From the NCBI RefSeq assembly GCF_958450345.1, contig NC_088782.1, positions 107,414,358 to 107,478,357 of the forward strand: a stretch of DNA of 64,000 nt, written 5' to 3'. Each line of letters begins with the position of its first letter. Position 1 is the stretch's first letter. The DNA comes from Calliphora vicina (lineage: Eukaryota; Arthropoda; Insecta; Diptera; Calliphoridae). This document shows, piece after piece, positions 33,170 to 43,689 of this stretch. The notes beneath the pieces were generated by a model, which saw only the letters and a program-made list of their open reading frames with translations, had not been told where the DNA came from and ran no database searches. The position numbers and the translations under genes are program-made.

Positions 33170-33330
33170 TGGGAAATGGGCGTAAAAGTGGGCGGTTCAG
33201 GTATATATTTTCAGAGACCATTATAATATTTATTTCTTTGTGAAAATTGAATTGATGCATTAAATATGAAAGAAGTTATGCCACTTTTTGAATACAAGTT
33301 GTATGGGAAGTGGGCGTAAAAGTGGGCGTA
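33170..33330. repeat. paired GGGCGTAAAAGTGGGCG boxes
   Basis: Two copies of ATGGGAA(A/G)TGGGCGTAA followed by AAGTGGGCG, about 130 bases apart (near 33,170 and 33,300). Similar to repeat boxes of the Helitron-related sequences in this window. Confidence 0.5.
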
Positions 33331-33334
33331 TATT

Positions 33335-33820
33335 TTTCAAATTTCACACAAATGATTCTGAGTGTTTAAAAATGCTATGTGCCGAAAAACAGTGCCGTAG
33401 GTCAAAATTTAATTTTCACATATGTGCCATGTTTCATTGTCCTTCGACATTTCTAGCCGCTCGTTCTATGAACTTCAACCAATGTGCGACGACGTACTGA
33501 GAAACTTAATAGTTAATACTCAGAAACGACTAACTACAGTTTGTCATAGAGATTATCCATAATCCAGTAGAGTATTGATGAATAAGTCCTCTTTGTGATT
33601 TGATGGGTCAATTGTACTGTTTATTGTGATATTTAACATTGTATACATAATAAGATTTTATTAAAATGTTATTAAATCTACTTTACTTTGAAAACTCCAA
33701 TATTTCAAAGTATAGTCTAAAGCAGAGTGTGGCGTATGATGAATATTAAATTGATACATTTAATTAAAAAACACTCATACGCATAGTGGAATAAATGGTT
33801 GAATAAATGGATTGCTTATG
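33335..33820. other. No supported gene
   Basis: AT-rich spacer with only short chance frames. Confidence 0.4.
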
Positions 33821-35612
33821 ATTTTTATACCCTCCACCACCATAAGTGGTGAATGAGGGTATATATAAGTTTGTCATTCCATGTGTAACATTGAGAAATA
33901 TTCATCTGAGACCCAACAAAGTATATATATTATTGATCCTTATGAAATTCTAAGTCGATTGAGCCATGTCCGTCTGTCTGTCCGTCTGTGTAAAACACGC
34001 TCACGTCCAAACTACGCAAACAAACTTAGTAGAGTTGCAAGAAAAATGTTTATTATTGTTCTAAGCAGTTTGGTATTGAAAATCAGCGAAATCCGTACAG
34101 TGGAACCAAAGTTATGAATGAAAATGTGGGACAACCTCAAAAAAAAAATTGATAATTTTCACATATTTTTGGAAATTTTTTGTAAATATATTGCAGCTAA
34201 TATCATAAAATTTTGCACTCGTTACTTTTATGATAAAAGGAGTAACTATGGTGAAAATTATAAGAATCGGTCCATGATTTCTCCTAGCCCCCATACAAAT
34301 TTCTTCCCGAAATATGGTTCTATGGTCTATAAATGCCTACAGAATAGGAATATCCACATAAAATTCAGCAAAAATAAGTTTCGTGGTAAAAGAAATTATA
34401 TTACAAAATTTTTCGTGGATCGGCCCATATTTGACCATAGCCCCCATATAAAGTACACTTCAGAAAATCTCTTAAATAAGCATAAATGTCTTATAAATAT
34501 CGCTATCAAGTTGAAATTCGACATGAATAATCCCCATATATACCAAAATCGCTGCACCTAATTCACACACATCCATAGTTTATATTTAGAAATCATACTA
34601 CTGGATTTTGTGAATATCGGTCCATATTTGACCATATCTCCCATATAAGGTCCACTTCCAAAAATCAGTTAAGTACTCATAAAACTCTTATAAATACATT
34701 TATCATGCTAAAATTCGACAGAAATTATACTCATATATATAGATATCACTGTACCAAATTTTATGCAGATTGGCCTATAATTGGTCATAGCTACCCTTTA
34801 AGGCCCATTTCCGAAAAAAGATATTAACCTTAAAAAGAATTAAAAACATATCGATATCAAAATGAAATTACGCACAGATCCAGTAATTTGAATCCAGTAA
34901 TCATACTTCTGGATTTTGTGAATATCGGTCCATATTTAACCATAGCTCCCATATAAGGTCCACTCCCGAAAATCACTAAAATCCTCATAAATTTCTTACA
35001 AATATAGTTATCAGGTTGAAATTCAAAACAAATTTATTCAATATATACAAAAATCGATGTACCAAATTTTATGATGATAGGCCAATAATTGGTCATAACC
35101 TCCATATAAGAACTTCTTCAGGAAAACACATTACCCTGTACAAATATCCATACAAATCTACACTACTACAAGATTTTTTAAATATTGGTGCATAATTCGG
35201 CATAGCTCCCACATAAGGTCCACTCTTGTTAATAGCGTTGTTTATATGAAATTCTACAAAAATAACCCTTAAATACTTAGGACCATAATAGGTCATAGCA
35301 TCACCGAAATAGTACACAGATCAGTAATTTGTATTCAAAAATCATAATACTGAATTTTGTGAATATTGGTCCATAATTGGCCACAGCTCTCATATAAATA
35401 CATAAAAATCACGTAAAAATATTTTATGACAATCGAATCATAATAGGTCATAGCTCCCGCATAAGTCCCACAACCAGATATTTTGAAATTTGTCTAAATA
35501 TATTTGTATACCCTTTTTTATACTCTGTTTCTTCACTTGTGGTTAAAAGAGAAAATTGTTGATCCAAACATATTAACTAATTATTAAGCATATAAATTGT
35601 TAAATTTCATTT

Positions 35613-35736
35613 CATGAGGTCCAGACTTAAACTTGACAACACTTCCCCTTTGCGCATATGAAATTTCATTAAAATCGGACTAAGGGTTTAGAAGTTACAG
35701 ATTTATTTCCCTCTTTTTTTTTCTCATACCACTGTG
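35613..35736 (+). repeat. family A right-arm fragment (A4)
   Basis: GACAACACTTCCCCTTTGCG, AAGGGTTTAGAAGTTACAG and TTTCTCATACCACTGTG match the right arm of A2 and A3. Only the last about 125 bases are present. Confidence 0.75.
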
Positions 35737-35744
35737 CGCCACTT

Positions 35745-36000
35745 TGACACTCAGATATTGTAGATCGTTTACCCCAGTTCCAACAAACTGTTTACGGTTA
35801 CCTATGTAAGAAAATAATAATTTACACGAAGATTTAGAAAAATTAAATTTAGACGACAATTTCTCAATTAAAAGACAATAATTAACTGTGTCAAACGTTG
35901 TAATAGGAATTTCAGTTATAAATTGCTGAATTAGATATAATTTTTTGTACATTTGAAATAAAATATCTTCTGCGTAAACTAGTCTTTCTAACAATTGTTA
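35745..36000 (-). pseudogene. LINE reverse transcriptase fragment
   Basis: Minus-strand frame TFDTVNYCLLIEKLSSKFNF then KLLFSYIGNRKQFV, matching the '(A)FDTVNH..LL.KL...F..S......SYL..R.Q.V' RT block of Jockey-superfamily LINEs (palm start to the segment after it). The catalytic Asp of the FDTVN motif is retained. It is only about 80 residues and is fused at its end to family A sequence. Confidence 0.7.
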
Positions 36001-36134
36001 TATTATTTCAGTTTTTATACCATCATATTTAGGTGGAGGGTATTTAAGATGCGGCACGGCCGAATATAGTACTCTTACTTGTTATTTCAAATTTTAATTA
36101 TGTCATAGTCGAATGCTTAAAATTAAAATAACAT

Positions 36135-36720
36135 AATAAAAATACGAGGGTGGTCCAAAACGTCGTGACTTTTTGAATGAAACACAAGTTTTTGGATTTA
36201 AAATTATATTGTTTTTCAACATAGACTCCTTTCAGTTCTATGTACATTGTCCAACGTTTCTCCAATTTGTTTATCCCTTCCAAAAAAATTGTCGAGCTTA
36301 TCAATATAGGAATTTTTTCAGGTTTGGAAATAGGCAATAGTCACTCGGGGCTAAGTCCGGTGAATAATGAGTAAGAGAGAGCATTTCGTAGCCTACTACA
36401 TGGATTATTGTCATGAAAACTGCACTTTCAATGTCCTATAGGCCAACACCATATCGTGATTATTTTCAATTGTTTCGGGCGAAGAACTCAACTGGAACTT
36501 CAGAACATTCGGCATCTCCCGTACAAAATTCAGTAAATCACTTTTTTTAAATTGAAATTTTTGTTGCAGAGTTCCTATAGTATTTATCAAGCTTAGCCTT
36601 GGTTTTCTGAAAAAATAAATGCTTAATGAAGTTAAGTTTTTTCCAATTTTAACAAAAGTCACGAGGTAGTCTGCTATCAATGGCTGTCAAGCTCAAACTC
36701 AATGATGCAAATTGTTTAAA
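36135..36720 (-). pseudogene. mariner transposase relic with internal deletion
   Basis: Minus strand: a decayed N-terminal part (SSSPETIENNHDMVLAYRTL, family 'PETIEKIHDMVLADRR') from about 36,700 to 36,430 joins directly to a C-terminal part containing SPDLAPSDYCLFPNLKK (about 36,315-36,365, third catalytic Asp) and INKLEKRWTMYIELKGVYVE (about 36,215-36,275). The middle of the gene, including the first two catalytic Asp residues, is deleted. The edge near 36,148 reads GAGGGTGGTCCAAAACGTC, possibly a terminus. The relic at 59,870-60,240 has a related N-terminal part. Confidence 0.8.
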
Positions 36721-36724
36721 TTTT

Positions 36725-37780
36725 GATAAATTATTAACCATCGCTCTCTGCTGCGTATGATTAATATTAATTGTACACATTTATTTATATAAATATCATC
36801 GTTTATGGAAGTTTGGATAGACCTTCATCTAACCAATGTTGGATGAAGGCTATTTTTTGGGGCATTAAATCTCGAAAGATTTTCAATATTGATGTACTAA
36901 CGAATTTATTTACAAGTGATTACTGTTTAATATAAATAATTCTATGATTGCAACAATTTGCTTAAAAATATAAATTCAAGTCTTCATTAAATAATTAAAG
37001 TATGAAAATTTTCCTTAGATATACCACTTTAACTTGCTTAAAATCTCTTATATTAATTTAACAATATTTCTGCAATTATGACTAAAATATAATAGTCATG
37101 TATCTCCACAACAAACAAGCACCGGTCTCTGCTTTGCCTCTCTACCAGTGTGTGTATGTTGTGTTGTGTTTTGTTTGTTTGTCAGTTTATTGTCTACGAG
37201 ATATAAATAATTTCATTACTTAATTAATACTTATGAAAATATTTACATATGCACTTATGGCAACATTAGATATAATAAATCTACATATTAAAGTCATCAT
37301 GAAATATAACAAATCCTTTATTAAAATAATGTAACTACAAGTAGACTAAACTTTCATTTTGCTCTTCTGCTTATTGAGGTTGTTGTTGTATTTGTTCTTT
37401 TTTTCCTTTTACAAATGTAAATATGTGAGGAAAAGGATATAAGACCCTAAAAATAACATGTAAAAACTCTAAGGATGTTAAAACAGTGGCAAGATGATGT
37501 AGTTGCCGAGAACACAATGAAACTAGAATGATGGCACATCAGTCTTAACCAAAAAAGAAACTGCTACTACATCTTTGTCAGAGGCATCAAAAGAGCCTGT
37601 GATGTTTTTAAGTTCTTTTTTTTTCGTTAGTAAAATTACAAGCCAAAAACAAGCGCTTTTGGTATGAATTTCTGTATGTTCGAGTGTATGTATGTTAAAA
37701 TTGCAATATTCTTTGTTATTGTAAAATTTACATACATACATATATGTACATTAAGGTGGCCCTTATTTTGTACAAAGGTC
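36725..37780. other. No supported gene
   Basis: AT-rich DNA with TGTGTGTATG and TACATACATATATG microsatellite-like words near 37,140 and 37,725. No motif recognised. Confidence 0.45.
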
Positions 37781-37789
37781 TTTAAGATA

Positions 37790-38930
37790 CTCGCTTCAGA
37801 TACTCCAATAGTAATCTGCCATCAAACGTTCATCGCAGACAATCTTCTATTACTTCTAAACCTTGTTCACAACTGCAACAAAATATTTCTAAGCCACTGC
37901 TTTTAAGTCACTCGCCGCTTTCCCACTGTCTTGATATTCACTAAACTCTTTACGCACAATGTTTGGAAACAACGATTTATCCAGGGCCTTAATCTCCATT
38001 TGAAGTAATTGAAATACTTATTCGTTCCACATCCAGGTACCTTGGATGTACGCCAGGTACGTCTTCTTGAGCCTTGAGTATCGGGCATCTTCCCGATAGT
38101 ATATAATTTTCTGCATTGTATTTGTTAAGCTTGGTTTCCTCATTGGTTAAGTTCCGGAGATCTGTGTTGCTGATGGTGTTGGGGCAAAATATCCTGAATA
38201 TGATTCTGAGGCACTTATTTATGAATGCCTGTAATTTTCCCGTGATTGTGCTCGATATTCGCCTGTTCTCTTCTGTACAACATAGTAGACTTTACGCATG
38301 CATTGAATATTCTGAGCTTTCTTGGTCTATCTGTTGCTTGCATCTGTTTCTGCGCCGCCATTTGTTGTTACTATACTGTCGAGATAGCTGAACCTATTCA
38401 ACTGGTTGTCCTTGTAGCTTGATGTTCTCTGTGCTAACATTGTCAATTCGCAGGGCTTTGATTTTCTTGACACTGACCTCAAGTCCAACCTTACGAGCTA
38501 ATCTTTCTAGATCTTGTGTTTTCGTTTACATGTTGGAGATTTTGTTCGAGAGTAGATAAATATATTAGTCATAATCCAAATCCTCGAGATGGCATGCGAG
38601 ACTCCATGTAATTTCTCTTCTTCTGAGGCGATTAAGAACATCCTTGTTTTACTAGAGCTTAAGTTTGAAATAGTTGACTAATGTTCCCGTTGTGAGAGTT
38701 CTTCATCCTCGTACATAGCTCTGATGATTCAAAATATTTTCTGGGGTTCTCCTCTCCTACGGCAGTTCCATACTGCAGTTCGTCAGATGGTATCGAAGTC
38801 ATTCTTAAAGTCTATGAACAGTAGATACAGGGGGTATGCCATTTTATAGATTACTCTGTAAAAATACGTAGAGTATGGGCCTTATCTAAGAAGCCGGTAA
38901 TCTGCTTGTTAATCTCACAGATATTTCTCT
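37790..38930 (-). pseudogene. LINE reverse transcriptase relic
   Basis: The minus strand gives, in order, KTQDLERLARKVGLEV then KKIKALRIDNVSTENIKL (about 38,530-38,410), a decayed palm end, then KLQAFINKCLRIIFRIFCPN (about 38,240-38,180) and TISNTDLRNLTNEETKLN (about 38,180-38,130). This matches the C-terminal half of the same LINE group as the relic at 15.3-16.0 kb ('TGLEVNVKKTKVLRI...LQ.FINKCLR.IL.I.WP..ISN.EL'). The upstream part to about 38,930 is more decayed. Stops and frame changes throughout. Confidence 0.75.
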
Positions 38931-38937
38931 ATTTTGT

Positions 38938-39040
38938 TTTGGAATATTCCCGGGAATTCCCGACGGGGAAATACCGGGAATTCCCGTAAAATTATTGTCG
39001 GAAATTCCCGGGAAATTAAAATTTTTTTCCCGCGAAAAAC
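38938..39040. repeat. cluster of GGGAATTCCCG palindromes
   Basis: Within about 100 bases GGAATTCCCG/CGGGAATTCC-type words occur at least five times (TTCCCGGGAATTCCCG, ACCGGGAATTCCCG, GAAATTCCCGGGAAA, CCCGCGAAAAACGGG) in otherwise AT-rich DNA. This looks like the subterminal repeat region of a DNA transposon, possibly hAT. Confidence 0.6.
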
Positions 39041-39044
39041 GGGA

Positions 39045-39230
39045 AATTTTAAATTAATTAAAAATACTTTAATAGATTTAAATATGTATAACATCTCTGT
39101 TTGATGAATGGCTTGTTTCAAATATTAGTGGAGGTTTTAAACCCCATTAAGGATACATTATAAGCATTAAGCAGAAATGAAACCATTTTGCTGATATGTG
39201 ATTCCATAATAAACATTCTTTATGAACAGT
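39045..39230. other. No gene seen
   Basis: AT-rich spacer. Confidence 0.4.
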
Positions 39231-39232
39231 TG

Positions 39233-39508
39233 TTATCTAAAAAATCTACGATTGCTCAAAAAATGGTTCGTGCAATAAACTGTTTTGTTTGGCAGAACAA
39301 CTGTTTTGTATAACCTGATTTTCAATGTTCGTGGTATCAGCTTCGACTTAAATAGTTTGATGTGGACAGTTAGAATGCAGTCGTTTATAGGGAGGTGCAT
39401 GTCGTTGTTACTGTTAATTAAATCACCTAGGTATTTAAAGCTATTTACTCTTTCGAACGAATACTGTCCATAGTATAGTTCGCCTACCCGGTAGGTTAAA
39501 AGAGGCAA
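39233..39508 (-). pseudogene. LINE fragment, C-terminal palm/thumb
   Basis: Minus-strand frame FERVNSFKYLGDLINSNNDM, HLPINDCILTVHIKLFKSKL and LKIRLYKTVVLPNKTVY, matching the 'F..V..FKYLG..I...N....EI..RI...N..YY.L...L.S..L.R..K..LYKT..LP...YG' block that follows the RT active site. 91 residues with no stop, but both ends lost. Confidence 0.75.
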
Positions 39509-39609
39509 ACCTTTTCAAACATCCCTCAATTAACTAAAAGAATTTTGTACCAACAAAGCGTCATATGTGAGAAGTTTTGCTTTACTTCTCTAATTTGAAC
39601 AAAAAGTTC

Positions 39610-40300
39610 CGCTGAAGCATACCGATTGCTTTCCAAAGGTTATGAGTTTCATTGCTTTCAACGAGAGAGGGATGGTTTGCTCGGTTCAGAAGTGGTAATT
39701 TTGACTCGTATGTGTACCATATGAATTGAAGCCGAGATAACTTGAAACACATGTACGAAATGATGTATGAATGCTGTAAAAGAAAATCATTTTCTCACCG
39801 AATCATTATTTCGATGTAAAATGGATCCATTACGATAACCCGAAGCATAAGTGATCATATGTGAAGCCCACTCAACCAGCTGAGTCAACATCAACGCCAA
39901 ATATCCATGGCGCTAAGGTAATTCTCTGAAATTAGTGGGAACAAAAGGGTGCTATCTATTATGAGCTGATAAAATCAGAACTGGTACCGATCGCAATTGA
40001 ATCGTTTAGAGTGAGCATTTGCGGAAAATCGCCCAGAATATGCGGCCAAACATGAAACCGTAATATTCCATCATGACAACGCTCGGCCATATAATGCAAT
40101 ATCTGTTATACCTGTTTAGAATGAAGTGGTTGGGAAGTTTTGATTCAACGAGATCGTGCCCCGTCCGACTATTATTACTTTCGATCGATGCAGAACGCTC
40201 TGTCTGGGATACGCTTCACTTCAGAACATAGTATCCGGAAATGGCTTGATTCGTTCTTTACCTTAAAAGATTAACTGCTCATTTGGGAGCTAAATATTTG
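39610..40300 (+). pseudogene. mariner transposase relic (DD34D type)
   Basis: Plus-strand relic: SFSHRII then KWIHYDNPKHK (about 39,795-39,850, first catalytic block), NIHGAKVIL (about 39,898-39,925), WWEQKGAIYYELIKSE (about 39,928-39,980), RDRAPSDYYYF (about 40,150-40,185, third catalytic Asp), then SMQNALSGIRFTSEHSIRKW (about 40,185-40,245). Matches the mariner family pattern 'TGDEKWI.YDNPK...SW....NIHGAK.ML.IWWDQ.GV.YYELLK' and 'PSDYHLFRSM...L'. Frameshifts remove the second Asp region. The DD37E transposon lies 35 bases downstream. Confidence 0.8.
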
Positions 40301-40335
40301 AAAAAATTCCAATATTTGTTTCACATATGTATGTA

Positions 40336-40362
40336 AGGAGTGAGATCGAAAAATTCTTAACA
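40336..40362 (+). repeat. ITmD37E left terminal inverted repeat
   Basis: 27 bases beginning AGGAGTGAGATCGAAAAA and ending TTCTTAACA; exact inverse of 41,607-41,633. Confidence 0.95.
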
Positions 40363-40491
40363 CACGTTTTTCATTACATTTTTTAACCCAAGTATTATTT
40401 GAATTTTTTTTTGATCAAGTTACCTTTGAAAAACATGTCAGTTATTATGTGTAATGTCAATTATATTAATTTTTGTGTTAATCTGATTAAA

Positions 40492-41499
40492 ATGAGTGAC
40501 CAGAAAAAAGTGCGTACTGAAATTATTAAATATTTTCAACAAAACCCAACTTGGTCTTACAAAAAGTTGGCCAAGCATACAAAGGTCTGCCGTCAAACTG
40601 TTTCCAATGTTATTAAACAGTACCGGGAGAACTTGTCAGTTGATAGAAAACCTGGTTCAGGTAGAAGGAATGGTCCACATGATGTTTCTAAAGCCAAAAA
40701 AATAGAACGCATTTTCAAAAGAGCTCCCAACACATCCGGTAGGAAAGCAGCCCGGTTAGCTCAGTGCTCGGACTATTTGGTACGAAAAGTTAAAGCTAAT
40801 GCAGGTTTAAAAACATACAAGGCTCAAAAAGTTCCTGACAGGAACGCTACTAAAAATTTAGAGGCCAAAAACAGAGCACGGAAATTGAAGTCAAGTTTTA
40901 TAAAAAAATATTCTTGCTGCATAATGGATGACGAAACGTATGTTCTGGCAGATTTTTCGCAACTTCCAGGTCAAAAATTTTATGTTGCTGATGCTCGAGG
41001 GAATGTTGAAGAAAAGTTTAGGACCCAAAAGCAGACAAAATTTCCCAGAAAGTTCTTGGTATGGCAAGCAATATGCAGTTGCGGCAAAAGAAGCCACTCA
41101 TTTGTTACAACGGGCTCTATAAATACCGAAATTTACATCAAGGAATGTTTACAAAAAAGGCTGCTTCCATTCATAAGACTTCATAATGTGTCCACTTATT
41201 TTTGGCCTGACTTGGCATCCTGTCACTATGGCAAACAAGCCCTTGAGTGGTACAAGAACAATAATGTGGTATTTGTACCAAGAGAGGCAAATCCTCCAAA
41301 CTGCCCGGAGCTAAGGCCAGTGGAGAGATATTGGGCTCTTGTTAAAAGAGAATTGAAGAGTACAAAAAAGGTGTCCAAAAGTGTGGTAGATTTTAAACGG
41401 AGATGGACTACATGTTCGAGCAAAGTGACAGAAAGCACTATAAAAACGTTAATGGAAGGGTTTCCGAAAAAGGTTCAAAATTTCATCACTAGTGATTAA
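40492..41499 (+). CDS. ITmD37E transposase (DD37E)
   Basis: 335-residue cut-and-paste transposase of the Tc1/mariner superfamily that would bind the terminal repeats and move the element into TA sites in the nucleus. The start was chosen at ATG 40,492 (MSDQKKVRTEIIKYF), which aligns with the N-terminal helix-turn-helix; the frame is open upstream to 40,399 and an alternative ATG lies at 40,435. Residues 1-50: first HTH (YKKLAKHTKVCRQTVSNVI). Residues about 55-66: GSGRRNGPHD linker. Residues about 70-105: second HTH. Catalytic core: Asp147 in IMDDETYV, Asp240 in FWPDLASCHYG, Glu278 in CPELRPVERYW, giving exactly 37 residues between the last two. LPGQKFY follows the first Asp, as is typical. 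No stop or frameshift. Length and motifs match complete family members. Expression is not shown by the sequence. Confidence 0.93.
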   Translation: MSDQKKVRTEIIKYFQQNPTWSYKKLAKHTKVCRQTVSNVIKQYRENLSVDRKPGSGRRNGPHDVSKAKKIERIFKRAPNTSGRKAARLAQCSDYLVRKVKANAGLKTYKAQKVPDRNATKNLEAKNRARKLKSSFIKKYSCCIMDDETYVLADFSQLPGQKFYVADARGNVEEKFRTQKQTKFPRKFLVWQAICSCGKRSHSFVTTGSINTEIYIKECLQKRLLPFIRLHNVSTYFWPDLASCHYGKQALEWYKNNNVVFVPREANPPNCPELRPVERYWALVKRELKSTKKVSKSVVDFKRRWTTCSSKVTESTIKTLMEGFPKKVQNFITSD

Positions 41500-41606
41500 A
41501 ACTATAAAAATAATTTTTTTTGTAAATTGTAATAATAATTTCAATCAAATAAAAAAAAAATTAAAGCTGTAAGTTTAGTGGTTTCTTTTTTATAAACATA
41601 TATGTA

Positions 41607-41633
41607 TGTTAAGAATTTTTCGATCTCACTCCT
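41607..41633 (-). repeat. ITmD37E right terminal inverted repeat
   Basis: Exact inverse of 40,336-40,362, ending CGATCTCACTCCT directly before the TA target. Confidence 0.95.
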
Positions 41634-41670
41634 TAGTTTCGAATTTATGGAGAAATTTGCCATTTAATAA

Positions 41671-42818
41671 CACTGTCCAACAGCATTTTTGGAACATGTT
41701 GGGTAGATCATTTTTGTAGAATAAATTTATAATCCAGCTGGTCAAAATTTTTTTTTACAGTTGGTCAATGTTTTAATTCTAATATCTGAGAGAATTCTTA
41801 TTGTCAGAGTTATATTGTGGAATTTTATTGAGATAATTTTTGTGGAAGATCTTAACCATCTATCTTTTTCGAGAAAATCAAAAAAAGTCCTAACAAAAAG
41901 GACATTTAGGGATTAAAATATTCTACGAAAATATTTGCCGGAAAATTTCAGTGGGGGTCACCAAATATACAAAAGTTGTAAATAAAGCCTTTTCCGATTA
42001 ATTAGCAAAATTACACGCTATCTCGGGTCTCACATTTTTTAAAAACATCTCCAAAAAAACCAAGTATGATCCGAATGAACTGAAATTTAAAATATAAATA
42101 GTCCTTCAGGAGATCTACAAAAAACATGCATACATATGTAATTTATCTCTTTTAGTTCAAGAGATGTTTAGGTTTATTTATTTTTTTTTAATTCTGCTCG
42201 ATATTTTTTTGGTATTTTAGATATGGCCCGCTACGTTTAGAATTTTTTTTTAAAATATCATCTATATTTGCGATAAAATTTCAAATACAATAAAAATAAC
42301 TTTCTAACAGTTATCTCATCCCTATAAAAAGTTAAACGCATCCAAAGTTGGAACATAAAGAAAATGGCCGTATTTTTACATTTTTTTCAAAACACATTTT
42401 GCATGGAATGTATAAAAAAAATTTTAAAATTTTTCAAAAGTGAGCAAGGTCGTGGAGCTCCTGATGAATAAATATAAACTTTTTGTATAAGTATTTGGTA
42501 TTGGTGAAAAACATTGGACTTCAGGATTAACAGTTTAGTGATATGAAATATTCTTATGAATTTACGGACGTAAATTACCTTAAAAACTAAAAAATTATAA
42601 TATAGGGATTTTCCGGGAACAAAAATATAAAATTGGAATTATTGTAAAATGTTAAAGATATTCTAACAAGATTAGGAAATGAAGTGGATCCAGATGTCCT
42701 TAAATTAATGGCATTATAATTATTTACATTTTTTATTTTCAAATACCGAAATTCCTAATACGGAAAAAATTTGTTGCAAGAACTGATTATTTTTAGAAAA
42801 TAAATTTGTTGGACAGTG
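41671..42818. mobile_element. 1,148 bp TIR element of unknown family (E1)
   Basis: Starts CACTGTCCAACA and ends with the exact inverse TGTTGGACAGTG. About 445 bases of its left half recur inverted at 52,030-52,474, including GATCATTTTTGTAGAA, ATCCAGCTGGTC and TTTTTGTGGAAGATCTTAA, which confirms the left boundary. No open frame or known domain. Target duplication unclear (TTTAATAA versus TAATTAAC). Confidence 0.65.
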
Positions 42819-42824
42819 TAATTA

Positions 42825-43370
42825 ACATCATAATAACATTATAATGGTAACTCCACTGTTAAACTAATCTATATTCTGCAGTTCGAATCTGGAGTGGAAT
42901 AAAAGGAGATAGTCAAATATTAAATCAAATAAATACAAAAGAGAATTAAATATGATTTTCCTCAGAGTGGAGGTACTCCATCATTGTAAACGTAGCTTTA
43001 ATCTCTTATATCTTTTTTTAACTTTAACCCAAAACTGGCAACTTGGAATAAAATGTGCAATCTCTAAACGTTATCCGATTTTGCTTAAATGTTCAGCATT
43101 TGGTTTTTAGATAACGGAGAACATCTCATGAATTTGGGAGTACTGAATATTGAAAATATACAGTATAAGCGCCACCCTTATATACTGGCATACATCTATA
43201 ACAATTTCCTGGCCTTCCGAAAGAACTAGGAGAACTAAAACTTACGTTATTTGCTGAAGTTTGCATGTACCACAACATATTCTGCTCTACATATATTTAT
43301 GTCTCTGTCAGGACAATGTTTATAACCCAGCAAAATAATAATTTATATAAAAACTTTTCCAATACGGTTT
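42825..43370. other. No gene seen
   Basis: AT-rich spacer. Nothing recognisable. Confidence 0.45.
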
Positions 43371-43371
43371 T

Positions 43372-43680
43372 TTATATATGGGGCATTTCATGTCAAGTGA
43401 ACCAACTTTTGAAATCGGTGTCTTTCGATCGGGATGAAATGTGCACCACGAAATTTAATTATCGAAAGATTGAAGAAAGAGTTATCTAAGCTATTTTTGA
43501 CACATTTTGCTAAGAACAATAGGTAATAAGTTGCATGGATAAGAAAAAAATCTTGCCGATCTTGTTGACAAATTGTATCTGAGTTACTATCCAATAGAAC
43601 TAACCTTTGTGCAAATTTCATCCGGATCGAAAGACATCGATTTCAAAAGTTCACTTGACACGAAATGCCCCATATATAAG
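43372..43680. mobile_element. foldback MITE, about 308 bp
   Basis: TIRs of about 75 bases: left TTATATATGGGGCATTTCAT, GTCAAGTGAAC, GAAATCGGTGTCTTTCGATC, GGGATGAAATGTGCACC; right arm is the inverse (GTGCAAATTTCATCC, GGATCGAAAGACATCGATTT, GTTCACTTGACACGAAATGC, CCCATATATAA). A four-base insertion and a few changes separate the arms. TA-rich flanks on both sides. The two short frames within are fold-back artefacts of each other. Confidence 0.8.
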
Positions 43681-43689
43681 ATTGAGAGT

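Larger units (their letters stand above)
33822..36085 (+). repeat. mini-me/DINE-like composite (family B relative, B4)
   Basis: Begins TTTTTATACCCTCCACCACC and ends GGTGGAGGGTATTTAAGATG ... CGGCCGAATATAGTACTC then TTACTTGTT. Early on it carries CCATGTCCGTCTGTCTGTCC, and between about 34,250 and 35,470 a box of the type GGTCCATATTTGACCATAG ... CCCATATAAGGTCCACTTC recurs at least six times. Family A fragment A4 and a LINE fragment are inserted in its distal part. The frame at 34,118-34,561 is a chance frame in this repeat. Confidence 0.65.
40336..41633 (+). mobile_element. complete ITmD37E (DD37E) transposon
   Basis: 1,298 bp element with perfect 27 bp terminal inverted repeats (40,336-40,362 and 41,607-41,633), outermost bases AGGAGTGAGATCG, flanked by TA on both sides (40,334-40,335 and 41,634-41,635), the expected duplicated target. 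It carries one uninterrupted transposase gene and a polyadenylation-type AATAAA at 41,548-41,553. The perfect TIRs and open frame make it the only apparently autonomous element in the window. ITmD37E elements were first described in mosquitoes; family naming here rests on the DD37E spacing and conserved motifs. Confidence 0.93.

Noticed and set aside
34118..34561. 147-codon open frame on the plus strand
   Set aside because: It lies entirely in the mini-me/DINE-like repeat, whose GGACCGAT...CCATATAAG boxes are repeated in different frames; no protein similarity recognised.
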